In this document: one piece after another, positions 55,131 through 64,000 of the stretch
Layout: each line of letters begins with the position of its first letter
Position numbering within the stretch: position 1 is the first letter of the stretch
NCBI RefSeq assembly: GCF_002807035.1
Contig: NZ_NIUC01000002.1
Span: 801,477 to 865,476, forward strand
Direction of reading: 5' to 3'
DNA length: 64,000 nucleotides
From: Algoriphagus formosus
Lineage (GTDB): Bacteria; Bacteroidota; Bacteroidia; Cytophagales; Cyclobacteriaceae
The notes under the pieces: generated by a model
Told to the model about the DNA's origin: nothing
Database searches by the model: none
The model's input: only the letters and a program-made list of their open reading frames with translations
Made by a program: the position numbers and the translations under genes

Positions 55131-55661
55131 TCAGTCTTCCAGATAAATGTCAAGCAATCCTTCGGGCAATCGACAGAAAACTTTTTTTGCTGCCTTGTCC
55201 ACCTTGATGATGATTCCATCCTGTATCGGAATGAGAACCTCTTTTTCTTGATGGATGACCCCGATAAGGTCTTGGGCGTCCAAGTCGTAGATGGTTTGCA
55301 CTTGCCCTAAGGAGCCATGCACTTCATCTTCTACTTCAAACCCGATCAATTCGTGAAAATAGTATTGGTCTTCATCAAGTTCGGGTAGTTCAGATAGTGG
55401 AAGATATACTTCCGATCCTACCAATTCCTCCACCTGCTCAATACGATCTAGTTCCTCAATTTTTGCCAGCGCCTTATTGCCTGCTTGAAGCACGAAATGC
55501 TCCAAGAAATAAGGGACTAAGCGGCCATTGCGTTCTAGAAAGATGTGCTCCAGATCTTCATAATCTTCAGGAAAATCCACATCGAGCACGACCACTATTT
55601 CACCACGGAGTCCATGAACTTTCGAAACATAGCCTAATTGGAAGCATTGTTCCTTGTTCAT
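55131..55661 (-). CDS. rimM: 16S rRNA processing protein RimM
   Basis: 176 residues. N-terminal FQLGYVSKVHGLRGEIVVVL, internal SEVYLPLSELPELDEDQYYF, and the C-terminal PRC-barrel (GFEVEDEVHGSLGQVQTIYD ... VLIPIQDGIIIKVDKAAKKV). It binds S19 during 30S maturation. It lies 14 bp after rpsP in the conserved S16 operon. Confidence 0.96.
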   Translation of the reverse strand: MNKEQCFQLGYVSKVHGLRGEIVVVLDVDFPEDYEDLEHIFLERNGRLVPYFLEHFVLQAGNKALAKIEELDRIEQVEELVGSEVYLPLSELPELDEDQYYFHELIGFEVEDEVHGSLGQVQTIYDLDAQDLIGVIHQEKEVLIPIQDGIIIKVDKAAKKVFCRLPEGLLDIYLED

Positions 55662-55675
55662 GAATCAATATACTA

Positions 55676-56245
55676 TTAAGCTTGTGGAGCTTCGTCGCCT
55701 TCTGCGGAAGCTTCAGGAGCTGATTCTTCTGCGGACTCTTCAGCAGGAGCTTCTGCAGCGGCAGCAGCTTCAGCAGCAGCTTTTGCTTCTTCTTCTCTTG
55801 CCTTGATAGCGTCCAAACGAGCCTGATTCTTAGCAGCTTCAGCTTCAAGAGCCTTCTGACGGGCTTCGTCTTTAGCCTTACCGATAGAATCGACTTTGCT
55901 TTGGATTTTAGTTTCTTTTTCTTTCAACCAAGCTTCGAATTTGGCATCAGCCTGTTCTTGCGTGATTGCACCTTTAACTACTCCGATTTGGAGGTGTTTT
56001 TTCAGCATGACTCCTCTGTAGGACAGCATAGCCTTCACCGTATCGGTAGGCTGGGCTCCGTTCAACAACCACTGTAGAGCGCGCTCATTGTTGATGTTGA
56101 TCGATGCAGGGTCAGTGTTCGGATTGTAAGTTCCGATCTTCTCGATGAAGCGTCCATCACGTGGAGCTCTTGCATCAGCGACAACCACGTCATACATCGC
56201 CATTTTTCTTCGGCCTCGACGTGCTAATCTGATTTTTACTGGCAT
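55676..56245 (-). CDS. rpsP: 30S ribosomal protein S16 with long Ala/Glu-rich C-terminal extension
   Basis: 189 residues against about 80-90 in E. coli. The core is [20 protein letters not shown] with [20 protein letters not shown] and [20 protein letters not shown]. Residues from about 110 are a charged helix rich in K/E/A and then a low-complexity A/E/P tail ([20 protein letters not shown]). Such extensions occur in Bacteroidota S16; function unknown. First gene of its operon, behind a TAnnTTTG box. Confidence 0.96.
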   Translation of the reverse strand: MPVKIRLARRGRRKMAMYDVVVADARAPRDGRFIEKIGTYNPNTDPASININNERALQWLLNGAQPTDTVKAMLSYRGVMLKKHLQIGVVKGAITQEQADAKFEAWLKEKETKIQSKVDSIGKAKDEARQKALEAEAAKNQARLDAIKAREEEAKAAAEAAAAAEAPAEESAEESAPEASAEGDEAPQA

Positions 56246-56544
56246 AATTTATATTTGTTTGTTTAGTGGATGGAACCCGTCCATCCTAAATTTGGAGTGC
56301 AAAGATAGGGTAAATCTCTGAATCCCCATAAGTTGGGCTGATTATATTTATTGGTTTTTTGGCATTTCTCGTATCTTGCAACTCCCTTTGGCCTCGTACC
56401 TGCCTGCCGGCTGTCAGGGTTCAATGGATACCAAAACAGTATCGGATAGGAATTAGAAAAACTCTAAATACTAAGTCGCTACTCTTCTATTTGAAAAGAT
56501 ACTTGTTGAAGCATAAAAAAAGCCCAAATAATAGTTGAAATAAT
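56246..56544. other. intergenic region between tRNA-Arg and rpsP
   Basis: About 300 bp. It contains the rpsP promoter box at 56300-56307 and, near 56391-56450, a short GC-rich piece (CCTGCCTGCCGGCTGTCAGG) that resembles a fragment of a dispersed palindromic repeat. Nothing else was recognised. Confidence 0.5.
56300..56307 (-). promoter_or_regulatory. candidate -7 promoter box of the rpsP operon
   Basis: On the minus strand this reads TATCTTTG, a full match to TAnnTTTG, 54 bp before the rpsP ATG. Confidence 0.6.
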
Positions 56545-56616
56545 GGCCCCGTAGTTCAATGGATAGAATAGAAGTTTCCTAAACTTTAGATACAGGTTCG
56601 ATTCCTGTCGGGGCTA
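56545..56616 (+). tRNA. tRNA-Arg (anticodon CCU)
   Basis: A 72-nt cloverleaf. The acceptor stem GGCCCCG pairs with CGGGGCT (one G-U at the end); D stem GTTC/GAAT; anticodon stem GAAGT/ACTTT with loop TTCCTAA giving anticodon CCU; T stem ACAGG/CCTGT with loop TTCGATT; discriminator A. The 3' CCA is not encoded. It decodes AGG. Confidence 0.93.
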
Positions 56617-56638
56617 CTACCTTCCATAATATTATACC

Positions 56639-56662
56639 CCAAAGGCAGTTTGGATTTTTTTT
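56639..56662 (+). terminator. probable terminator after tRNA-Arg
   Basis: Stem CCAAA / TTTGG with a 5-nt loop, then A and eight T, 23 bp after the tRNA. Confidence 0.5.
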
Positions 56663-56680
56663 GATGCTAAGCTAGGATTG

Positions 56681-56701
56681 AAAAAAAGCATTCGCTTTAA
56701 G
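56681..56701 (-). terminator. weak terminator after the phosphorelay operon
   Basis: Stem AAAGC (56685-56689) / GCTTT (56694-56698), 4-nt loop, with a T-run on the minus strand. Confidence 0.35.
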
Positions 56702-56734
56702 TGATCAGAGGTTGTCATATTTAGCCACAGCCGT

Positions 56735-57130
56735 TCAGCTAAAAATAGTCTTATCCTTCAATCCCATCAGATAATCAATAGCTAGCGGTTTTTCCAAAAA
56801 ATCAATGATGGAAGTATAGTTCTCAGCTTTGATCTTGTCGCCTTTATCTACCGATGAAGTTACCAAAATTACTTTTATGGTATCAAATGACCCTTTTGAT
56901 TCCAAAAACTCCAAAACTTCCCACCCATCCATTATAGGCATATAGATATCAAGTAAAATCAAAAATTTTGCTTGGGAATCTTCTTTTTGCTTAAAAAACT
57001 CCACAAGCTTTTCACCGTTTTGAAAATGCTCGGGATGCACATTAAACCCTAATTTTTTGAGTGACCAATTATGAAGAAAGATAAATTGAGGATCATCATC
57101 GACCACTATTATTTGAAAGTCACTTTTCAT
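56735..57130 (-). CDS. single-domain response regulator (CheY-like)
   Basis: 131 residues, one receiver domain: acidic pocket VVDDDPQF, phospho-acceptor Asp in LILLDIYMPIMDGW, Thr/Ser in ILVTSS and Lys in FLEKPL. No output domain. It starts one base after the REC-PAS-HisKA gene, so it is co-transcribed and is a plausible final phosphate acceptor or shuttle of the relay. Confidence 0.9.
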   Translation of the reverse strand: MKSDFQIIVVDDDPQFIFLHNWSLKKLGFNVHPEHFQNGEKLVEFFKQKEDSQAKFLILLDIYMPIMDGWEVLEFLESKGSFDTIKVILVTSSVDKGDKIKAENYTSIIDFLEKPLAIDYLMGLKDKTIFS

Positions 57131-57131
57131 T

Positions 57132-58256
57132 CTATCCTAGGGTTACATTAGTTTTTGACTGGGCCACATTGGACTTTTCAGATATCTTCCTGATTATTTG
57201 ATCTAATTCATGCGAAGAATCCTTGATGATTTTTATAAAACTTGCAGTCTCTTCATCCAATTCCGAACTCAGTTCATCATCAACTAAATCAATTACACCC
57301 ATCATTCTTGAAAGGGGAGCCCTCACCTCATGTGATTGGGACCAGGCAATCTCCTTGAAAATTTTGTTTTGATTTAAGATTGTTTCAATCTGCTCTACTT
57401 TTTCGGTTACATCCCTCAAGAAAACAACTGTCTGAATTTTATTTAACACCTCCATACTCACAAAGGAAGTTTCCATTATTCTACATTCTCCAGAATTGAT
57501 TTTAATCTTTCGCTCTAGAAAAAGAGTCTCACTTTTCGAGCTCAGCTGCTCTTTGATTTTAAAGTAATAATCATCAGAATAATCACAATCCAAATCCTTT
57601 ATACTTAATCCTGCAAGCTCCTCCTTGGTATATCCTAGAATTGCTTCTGCTGCTGGATTGCACTCAAAGAAGTTGGAAGGCTCTTCTTCCTGAAGATTAA
57701 AATAGAGAATCGCATCGAAGCTTGAATTGAACAATACCCGGAAATATCTTTCTCTCTTTTCGGTAAGATCCAAAGCAGCCTTTAGATAGGCTGTCTTTTC
57801 TTCTACCATTTCCTCTAAAATGATATTTTGATTTTGTAGTTGATCCAATACGACTGATGCCGTGATAAGATTTTGAACCCTAGATATCACTTCCCTGATA
57901 TCAAAGGGCTTTGTCAAGAAGTCATTAGCTCCCAGATCAAACGCCTGATGTTTACTTTCAGATGAAATATCAGCTGTCAATACCAAGATGGGCAAAGTGT
58001 CCTTTTCGGAATCTTTCCGAATGGATTTAATCAACTCATACCCACTTATATGAGGCATCATCAAATCAATAAGAAGGATGGCCGGCTTTTCAGTTTTAAG
58101 TTTCGGGAGGAGTTCTCGCTCATCTGTGGTGGACCAAATGTTTCCAAATCCAGCAGATTCCAGTACATTTTCTAAGAGAATCAAGTTCTTGATCTGATCG
58201 TCTACAATAAATATCCTAGACTCAAGAATGGACTCTTTTAAGGGTTTTTTAATCAT
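57132..58256 (-). CDS. REC-PAS-HisKA protein lacking a histidine-kinase ATPase domain
   Basis: 374 residues from the ATG at 58256 (an ATG at 58274 overlaps the upstream gene). A receiver domain (IFIVDDQ, Asp in LLIDLMMPHISGYE, Lys in FLTKPF; about 4-120) is followed by a coiled linker, a PAS domain (about 170-290), and a HisKA-like helical pair with His309 in SQSHEVRAPLSRMMG. The protein ends about 65 residues after this His, so the N, G1 and G2 boxes of HATPase_c are absent. It may serve as a histidine phosphotransferase between the hybrid kinase (4 bp upstream) and the single-domain regulator (1 bp downstream). Confidence 0.85.
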   Translation of the reverse strand: MIKKPLKESILESRIFIVDDQIKNLILLENVLESAGFGNIWSTTDERELLPKLKTEKPAILLIDLMMPHISGYELIKSIRKDSEKDTLPILVLTADISSESKHQAFDLGANDFLTKPFDIREVISRVQNLITASVVLDQLQNQNIILEEMVEEKTAYLKAALDLTEKRERYFRVLFNSSFDAILYFNLQEEEPSNFFECNPAAEAILGYTKEELAGLSIKDLDCDYSDDYYFKIKEQLSSKSETLFLERKIKINSGECRIMETSFVSMEVLNKIQTVVFLRDVTEKVEQIETILNQNKIFKEIAWSQSHEVRAPLSRMMGVIDLVDDELSSELDEETASFIKIIKDSSHELDQIIRKISEKSNVAQSKTNVTLG

Positions 58257-58260
58257 TTCA

Positions 58261-61200
58261 CTACAAATATTCATCAACAATCTTACTAAGCAAGTCCATC
58301 CTCATTGGCTTGGTAATGTAACCCTCTGCTCCAAGCTTTTCCATTCTTTCCATGGAATGATTGGTCGCATCCGCACTCACAATGATTACAGGAATGTCTT
58401 TAAGTGTTGAATTTTTCTTTAATTCTTCTAAAATTTCAGAACCATGGACCTCTGGTAGATTGAGATCAAGAAGGATGATTTTTGGGTGATATTCAGTTGC
58501 CAACTGAATGGTTCCTTCCATAGTCATGGTCCAAATTAGTTGGATTTCGGGGTCAATCAGTTTAATGAACTCTTGAACCAGCTCAATGTTTGTGGGATTA
58601 TCTTCCACCAATAGAATAGTAGATTTTGAGGGTTTCTTATTGGGTTTTCCCTTTTGCGAGAAATCTTCCTTCAAAAGATCCCTGTAGGAGGACTTTTGAA
58701 GTGGTATTTCTATCCAAAAATCACTTCCTTCTCCGAGATTACTAGATACACCAACAGACCCTCCCATAAGCTGCACCAATTTATCCACCACCGAGAGTCC
58801 CAAACCAGTTCCTTCGATTGAAGAAGTCGAGTTTCTTCCTCTTTCGAAAGGAGTAAATAATTTAGGAATGTCTTCTTCAGAAATTCCTACCCCAGTATCC
58901 TTGAAATGAATTTGAATAAACTCTTGATCCTCTTCTCTATTCGAAAGTTGATATTCTATACTGATACTACCATTAGGCTTGTTATATTTTATAGCGTTGT
59001 TGATTAGATTGATTATGACCTGCTTAAGTCTTTGCAAATCAGCAATGACAAATAGTTTTTCAATACTCAACGAGGGAGTGCTTATGGATATGGAATTCCG
59101 AAAGGCTGCAGTTCGGACAGAATCCACCACCTCACTCATCAAGCTTTGGAGCTCGACGGGCTCAAGAGAAACTTCGATATGCCCAGCCTCTATCCTCGAT
59201 ATCTCCAATACTTCATTGATCAGATTCAATAGATGGTTTCCGCTTTCCAGAATAAAATTCAGGTTTCTTTTTTGACTATCTGATAAATTGGACAATTGGA
59301 GGATTTGTGCAAATCCAAGTATGGAATTCAAAGGAGTCCGTAATTCATGACTCATCCTGGATAAAAATTGGCGCTGGGCCTCATTTGCTCTTTTTGCATC
59401 TAAAATAGCCCCTTCTAGTACTTCGTTGGTTATGGAAAGCTCTTGGGTTCTTGCAGCAATTTTTTCTTCCAGACTTGAATTGAGATTTAGGATCTCTTCC
59501 TGATACTTCTTGCTATCTGAGATATCCTCATAGAACAATAGTAGTTTGTGAAATTCGCCAGATAAATTGGAGATAGGAGAAACTGTTAGCTTAAACCATA
59601 CTTCCTTTGAGGAAACTTTACTGACAAGTTTAATTTCCTGGCGGTAGGGAGGAATCCTTTTCCCTGAACTCTTATTCTCTACTAGATTACTTGCATATTC
59701 ACTTAGCTCATCAAGTGGGTAATCAAAATAATCCCGAATATTTCCAATAGCTACTCCATTTGGGAGATCGACTTCCAGAATATTTACAAGAAGCTCTTTG
59801 TATGCTGCATTATAATATTCAATAACTCCATCAAATGAAACAATCTTGGTGGGAGTATTGCTCTGCTCGATAGCCTCGGATAATTTCTTGATCTCTAATT
59901 CCGCGGTTTTACTTTCTGTGATTTCAATATCTGAGCCCTGATAATTTAGGATCTCTCCCTTCTCATTCAAAACGGGCTTTACCGTGCGGTTAATCCAAAT
60001 AATCTCTCCGTCTTTGTGTTTACCCTGAAGATCAAAGGTTACAGGTTTACCTGTATTGACTTTATCTTTAAAGCCATGAAGACATTCTCCTATATCTGAA
60101 GTACCACAAAATACATTAAGTGATTTTTTGGCAATCAACTCGTCTTTTTGATAGCCATAGACAGTTTTAGAGGCCTCACTGACATATAGCAACTTCCCCT
60201 CCAGATCGATTTCCCAAATGACAGATCCACTAAGCGAAGTGATTTCCTGAAATCGTTTTTCGCTCTCAATCAACTGATCACTTGCTTCCTTTTGAGCCGT
60301 ATAGTCAATTCCTATACATTGGACTTCTGAAGGGTTACCAGCTTGATCTGTTACACAAGTAATTTCCCAAAAAGTATTACAAATTTTATTATCTACGGTA
60401 TATTTATCTAGCTCGACTTTAAAAACCAGACCCGGATTTTTTATACATTTCTCTACTACCTCTCTGATTCTTCCCCAATGGTATTCACAGATTGATTTGA
60501 GTATAGTTCCCTCTTCATCTTCTGCATCAAATAAAATTTCTCCGAATCTCTGTTCATAAACAGGGTTATAATAGGTAGGCCGCCCTTCGAGATCTGTCCA
60601 GACAATATAAGTTGATTGAGACTCAAGTAAGAGTTTAAGCTGGGACTCACTTTGTTTAATCTCAGTAAGCTTTTCAGACGCATCTATAAATTGAAAAATA
60701 ATAGTGCTGATAGCTTTGAGTAGAGGGTATTCTTCCGGAATAAAACAAACCGATTCAGTGATATAGACCACTACCTCGCCACGGATCTTCCCATTGACGA
60801 CTATATCCTCTTGAATCTTCTTGGATGTCTCCTTAAAATTGGCACTTTCAAACCTTTCCGAATCAAAGTTGATGACGGCAAAGGTCTCATCCGGTTCAAA
60901 AAAGCCTGGTGGGATGATGTCCACAGCTTTAGAGAGAAACTCCTTTACCGAACCATTGTAAAATTCATGAGACAGAGCAGATATTCCATAAATTGACTTG
61001 AGCTCTTTAAGGCGTTCAAAAATATCTCGCTCCCTAAGAAATCTTTCCTTTACTCTGCCATAAATCCCGACGAATATATCTAAAATCCTGAACTCCCTTT
61101 GGCTGTATGTGTGCTTACTCTTTACCCAATCTATTCCCACAAAACTTACACATTCATTTCCCACCATTACAGGTATGGCTAATATGCTTTGTATTCTCTG

Positions 61201-61956
61201 AGGCTCTAAAGCTTGTCTCAAAACGTCGTCTTCATTCAGCGAAGACACATCAGACACAGACATTATCTTTCCCTGCCGATGAGCATTTGTCCAACTTTCC
61301 ATGCCTTCTAAAGGTACATTTTGCAAAGCATCTATATATGGCTCAATCTCATCCGCACACCATTCAAATGTGTTGGAGGTTTGATCATTTTCCCAATCAT
61401 AATCAAAAATATACATCCGATCCGCATCCAAGAACTTCCCGAGCTTTTCCAGGCTTCTTTGAATAAATTCACCAACCTGATCCTCAGAAAGATGTATAAA
61501 TGAAGAGGAAACCGAAACTAGTGTTTCGTGAAGGACAATTTCTTCCCTCAAATTTCTTTCTGCTAGGATTTGATCGGAGATATCGACAAAAGTGGTAAAG
61601 ACTTGAGAAGGTTCTTGCTCATCCTTCAAAAAAATTGGATAGGAATTAACTAAAATCCAAGTATAATCATTCTCCTTAGGATTGAAAATCCCCATTTGAA
61701 CCTTGTGAACAGGCTTCCCAGTTTTCAGGGATATCATGGCGGGATGCGTTTCCCCAGGAAAATCTAAACCATCAGGATGAATAGTATGCCACCTTGGATC
61801 GACTGACTCCCTCCCTATCATTTGGTCCAGGCTTAACCCTAAGAGTTCTTCTGCTGCAGCGTTGGCATCGAATATTAAGCCATTTTTATCTTGGAAAACT
61901 ACACCTTCGGCTAAATGGTGATACCAATTTTTATATTCAAAATTATCTACAGTCAT
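58261..61956 (-). CDS. multi-PAS/GAF hybrid sensor histidine kinase
   Basis: 1231 residues, no clear membrane span, so probably cytosolic. Order: PAS (about 8-135), GAF (150-310), a further sensor-like stretch, three PAS domains (about 445-570, 575-700, 705-840), coiled coil, HisKA with LSRMSHELRTPLNSILGFAQ, HATPase_c (INLINNAIKYNKPNG, DTGVGISEEDIPKLF, GTGLGLSVVDKL) and a C-terminal receiver (VEDNPTN, Asp in ILLDLNLPEVHG, YITKPM). It can autophosphorylate and pass phosphate to its own receiver. First gene of a three-gene operon; ligands unknown. Confidence 0.93.
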   Translation of the reverse strand: MTVDNFEYKNWYHHLAEGVVFQDKNGLIFDANAAAEELLGLSLDQMIGRESVDPRWHTIHPDGLDFPGETHPAMISLKTGKPVHKVQMGIFNPKENDYTWILVNSYPIFLKDEQEPSQVFTTFVDISDQILAERNLREEIVLHETLVSVSSSFIHLSEDQVGEFIQRSLEKLGKFLDADRMYIFDYDWENDQTSNTFEWCADEIEPYIDALQNVPLEGMESWTNAHRQGKIMSVSDVSSLNEDDVLRQALEPQRIQSILAIPVMVGNECVSFVGIDWVKSKHTYSQREFRILDIFVGIYGRVKERFLRERDIFERLKELKSIYGISALSHEFYNGSVKEFLSKAVDIIPPGFFEPDETFAVINFDSERFESANFKETSKKIQEDIVVNGKIRGEVVVYITESVCFIPEEYPLLKAISTIIFQFIDASEKLTEIKQSESQLKLLLESQSTYIVWTDLEGRPTYYNPVYEQRFGEILFDAEDEEGTILKSICEYHWGRIREVVEKCIKNPGLVFKVELDKYTVDNKICNTFWEITCVTDQAGNPSEVQCIGIDYTAQKEASDQLIESEKRFQEITSLSGSVIWEIDLEGKLLYVSEASKTVYGYQKDELIAKKSLNVFCGTSDIGECLHGFKDKVNTGKPVTFDLQGKHKDGEIIWINRTVKPVLNEKGEILNYQGSDIEITESKTAELEIKKLSEAIEQSNTPTKIVSFDGVIEYYNAAYKELLVNILEVDLPNGVAIGNIRDYFDYPLDELSEYASNLVENKSSGKRIPPYRQEIKLVSKVSSKEVWFKLTVSPISNLSGEFHKLLLFYEDISDSKKYQEEILNLNSSLEEKIAARTQELSITNEVLEGAILDAKRANEAQRQFLSRMSHELRTPLNSILGFAQILQLSNLSDSQKRNLNFILESGNHLLNLINEVLEISRIEAGHIEVSLEPVELQSLMSEVVDSVRTAAFRNSISISTPSLSIEKLFVIADLQRLKQVIINLINNAIKYNKPNGSISIEYQLSNREEDQEFIQIHFKDTGVGISEEDIPKLFTPFERGRNSTSSIEGTGLGLSVVDKLVQLMGGSVGVSSNLGEGSDFWIEIPLQKSSYRDLLKEDFSQKGKPNKKPSKSTILLVEDNPTNIELVQEFIKLIDPEIQLIWTMTMEGTIQLATEYHPKIILLDLNLPEVHGSEILEELKKNSTLKDIPVIIVSADATNHSMERMEKLGAEGYITKPMRMDLLSKIVDEYL

Positions 61957-62280
61957 TGATCTTTAGAATTACTTTTTTGATGTCAGAAACACCCCTGTCA
62001 ATATAAAGGCCTTTATTGAACAAAACGCACATTTGTATGAAATAATAAAGATTAAATATCCTCTTTATCCATTTAGAGATAACTATCCCAATACCTCGCT
62101 GGTCTCCGTGAATTAATCGAAATATTTCCAGATTGTTTTAACTTACTATTTAATATAAAACATCATCTGTAAAAATCTAATGATCCCGATCCTCTTCTTT
62201 ACTGATTTATCTCATGTTTTTAAGCTTGTATTATCAGGGAATTCCCAAGGATTTTCTTCTTGTTTTGATAAAAAAAACCA
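61957..62280. other. 324-bp divergent intergenic region between hybrid kinase and fhs
   Basis: AT-rich with no ORF or RNA recognised. It should contain both promoters; the only symmetric element noted is GGGAATTCCC at 62237-62246, 35 bp before fhs. No THF-type riboswitch fold was evident by eye. Confidence 0.5.
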
Positions 62281-63948
62281 ATGAACGATCTAGACATAGC
62301 CAAATCAGTTCCTCCTCATCCAATCCGACTTATCACCCAAAAACTTGGTCTACCAGAGGAAAAAATTGAGCCATACGGTAAGTTCAAGGCAAAGCTGGAC
62401 TTGGATTTGATTCAGGAAGAAAAAGTTCAACAGTCAAAGTTGATTTTGGTCACTGCCATCACCCCAACTCCGGCAGGTGAAGGTAAAACTACCGTGACAA
62501 TAGGGCTTAGCGACGCACTTAATGATCTCGGGAAGAATTCGATTGCGGTCATTCGAGAACCGAGCCTAGGCCCAGTATTTGGTCTGAAAGGAGGAGCTGC
62601 CGGAGGCGGGTGGTCACAGGTGATACCTATGGAGGACATCAACCTCCACTTCACTGGAGACTTCCATGCCATCGAAAAGTCCAATAATCTCCTGGCAGCA
62701 CTTTTGGACAATGCCATTCAAAGCAAAGTCAAAAACCTACAAATAGATGCTCGATCCATCCTCTGGAAGCGTGCCATGGATATGAATGACCGCTCCCTTA
62801 GAAATATTGTCTGTGGACTAGGCGGTAAAAGCGGTGGTGTTCCCAGAGAAACAGGTTTTCAGATCACGGCAGCAAGTGAAGTAATGGCTATCCTATGCAT
62901 GAGCAAAGACCTCGAGGATCTAAAAAACCGATTTGCTAAAATCTATCTGGGGGATCGATTAGACGGTAGTCCTGTATTTGCCTCTGATCTCAATGCGCAA
63001 GGTGCAATGGCCACCCTCATGAAAGAGGCTATCAAACCCAATATCGTACAGACCTTAGGACATCATCCCGCCTTGATTCATGGAGGGCCATTTGCCAATA
63101 TTGCCCAAGGCACCAATAGCATCCTAGCCACCAAAATGGGTATGAGCTTAGGAGAATATGCTGTGACGGAAGCTGGCTTTGGCTCGGATCTAGGTGCAGA
63201 AAAGTTTTTTAACATCAAATGCCGGGAAGCTGGCATTTCTCCTAAGGCGACCGTCTTGGTAGCTACCATTCGCGCCTTGAAATATCATGGAAGTAAGCCT
63301 CTCACTGATTTGGAAACAGAGGATTTGGAAGCTTTAGAAAAGGGCTTACCCAACCTCGAACATCATTTGGAAAGTCTCAAAAAATTTGAAATTCCCGTGG
63401 TGGTGGCTATCAATGTTTTCAAAAGCGACACGGAAGCTGAAAAGAAATTATTAATAGACTTTTGCAAAAAATTGAATGTACCTGTAGCTCTCAGCGAAGG
63501 CTGGGAGAAAGGGGGTAGTGGCTGTTTGGATCTAGCCAAACTAGTCATCCAAGAAGCTGAAAATTGCAATCGCTCCTTCAAACCTACCTACGAGCTGGAA
63601 GACTCTGTGGTCGATAAGATCAAAAAAGTAAGCCAGAAAGTGTATGGTGCATCTGAAATCATCCTTAGTCCCAAAGCACAAAACCAACTCAAGAAAATAG
63701 AAAGGCTAGGATATCAAAAGCTCCCCATTTGTATCGCAAAGACTCAAAAAAGTATCAGTGATCAGGAAAAACTGATCGGGAGACCACAAGGCTTTCAGAT
63801 TACGATTAGAGAATTCGAATTTGCGGCAGGAGCAGGCTTCTTAATCCCAATGGCAGGAGAAATTCTCCGAATGCCCGGGCTCCCTGCAAAGCCAGCTGCT
63901 GAGTCAATGGATATTTCTGGCTCAGGTGAGATTAGCGGGCTTTTTTGA
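62281..63948 (+). CDS. fhs: formate-tetrahydrofolate ligase
   Basis: 555 residues, full length. P-loop TPTPAGEGKTT at 61-71, VIREPSLGPVFGLKGGAAGG, DINLHFTGDFHAI, and the C-terminal GAGFLIPMAGEILRMPGLP are FTHFS signatures. It makes 10-formyl-THF from formate, ATP and THF, feeding purine and formyl-methionine synthesis. Monocistronic as far as can be seen; the last 52 bases of the window show no terminator. Confidence 0.98.
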   Translation: MNDLDIAKSVPPHPIRLITQKLGLPEEKIEPYGKFKAKLDLDLIQEEKVQQSKLILVTAITPTPAGEGKTTVTIGLSDALNDLGKNSIAVIREPSLGPVFGLKGGAAGGGWSQVIPMEDINLHFTGDFHAIEKSNNLLAALLDNAIQSKVKNLQIDARSILWKRAMDMNDRSLRNIVCGLGGKSGGVPRETGFQITAASEVMAILCMSKDLEDLKNRFAKIYLGDRLDGSPVFASDLNAQGAMATLMKEAIKPNIVQTLGHHPALIHGGPFANIAQGTNSILATKMGMSLGEYAVTEAGFGSDLGAEKFFNIKCREAGISPKATVLVATIRALKYHGSKPLTDLETEDLEALEKGLPNLEHHLESLKKFEIPVVVAINVFKSDTEAEKKLLIDFCKKLNVPVALSEGWEKGGSGCLDLAKLVIQEAENCNRSFKPTYELEDSVVDKIKKVSQKVYGASEIILSPKAQNQLKKIERLGYQKLPICIAKTQKSISDQEKLIGRPQGFQITIREFEFAAGAGFLIPMAGEILRMPGLPAKPAAESMDISGSGEISGLF

Positions 63949-64000
63949 GTTCTGATTTACTCTACAATTTTACCAAAGAAAAATCCCACTTGGCAGAGTG

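Noticed and set aside
56391-56450. Second tRNA-like segment (GGGTTCAATGG)
   Set aside because: It resembles a T-loop only; no acceptor, D or anticodon stems can be built around it.
61957-62280. Possible THF riboswitch before fhs
   Set aside because: No conserved pairing or pseudoknot elements could be identified by eye; the region is simply AT-rich.

Overview
The window looks like a chromosomal piece of a Bacteroidota bacterium, most likely order Cytophagales and close to Cyclobacteriaceae/Algoriphagus (inference from gene content). The signs are a SusC/SusD pair, many lipoproteins with short signal peptides, orphan TonB plug domains, a DUF5916 outer-membrane protein, BshC (bacillithiol), a soluble acyl-ACP desaturase, an Ala/Glu-extended ribosomal protein S16, A-rich rather than Shine-Dalgarno leaders, and TAnnTTTG promoter boxes. 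Coding density is high and there is no prophage or CRISPR array. The left-most gene is cut by the window edge.

Layout. 1-6.8 kb: DUF5916 protein, FMN-binding protein, zinc-ribbon protein, a large secreted BNR-propeller protein, and an AAA/DUF4143 ATPase behind three evenly spaced palindromes. 7.0-9.3 kb: ECF sigma / membrane protein / secreted protein cassette. 9.5-17 kb: clpB, a secreted protein, an M19 dipeptidase, a secreted esterase and a propeller lipoprotein. 17.1-23.3 kb: GRP-type sugar transporter with ribokinase, acyl-ACP desaturase, secreted M20 hydrolase, pirin, DUF2520 protein. 23.4-29.8 kb: 2-oxoglutarate dehydrogenase E1-E2-E3 (sucA-sucB-lpdA), interrupted by a small four-helix-bundle gene with a damaged start and GTAC-rich flanks. 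29.9-35.7 kb: susC-susD-lipoprotein operon. 36.3-43.7 kb: outer-membrane protein, 5-formyl-THF cyclo-ligase, bshC; M16 protease, ispF, mnmD; SDR; secreted M20 amidohydrolase. A roughly 170-nt palindrome follows at 43685-43853. 43.9-51.7 kb: six co-oriented genes comprising an ECF sigma factor, its likely anti-sigma, a Spy-like/plug fusion, a small barrel and two large macroglobulin-like/plug proteins. 51.9-56.2 kb: gltX with a small partner, then rpsP-rimM-trmD-rplS. 56.5 kb: tRNA-Arg(CCU). 56.7-62 kb: three-gene multi-PAS phosphorelay. 62.3-63.9 kb: fhs.

How the genes work together. Core metabolism is represented by the 2-oxoglutarate dehydrogenase complex, C1-folate enzymes (5-formyl-THF cyclo-ligase, fhs), the MEP pathway (ispF), bacillithiol synthesis and translation genes. 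The accessory, outward-facing part (SusCD, two ECF cassettes, plug-domain proteins, lipoproteins, secreted hydrolases) suits a polymer- and peptide-scavenging heterotroph. The most unusual items are the barrel-less plug cluster with its own sigma factor (43.9-51.7 kb), the REC-PAS-HisKA protein lacking an ATPase domain (57.1-58.3 kb), the triple 32-bp-period palindrome (5.5 kb), the long palindrome at 43.7 kb, and the inserted four-helix-bundle gene at 25 kb.
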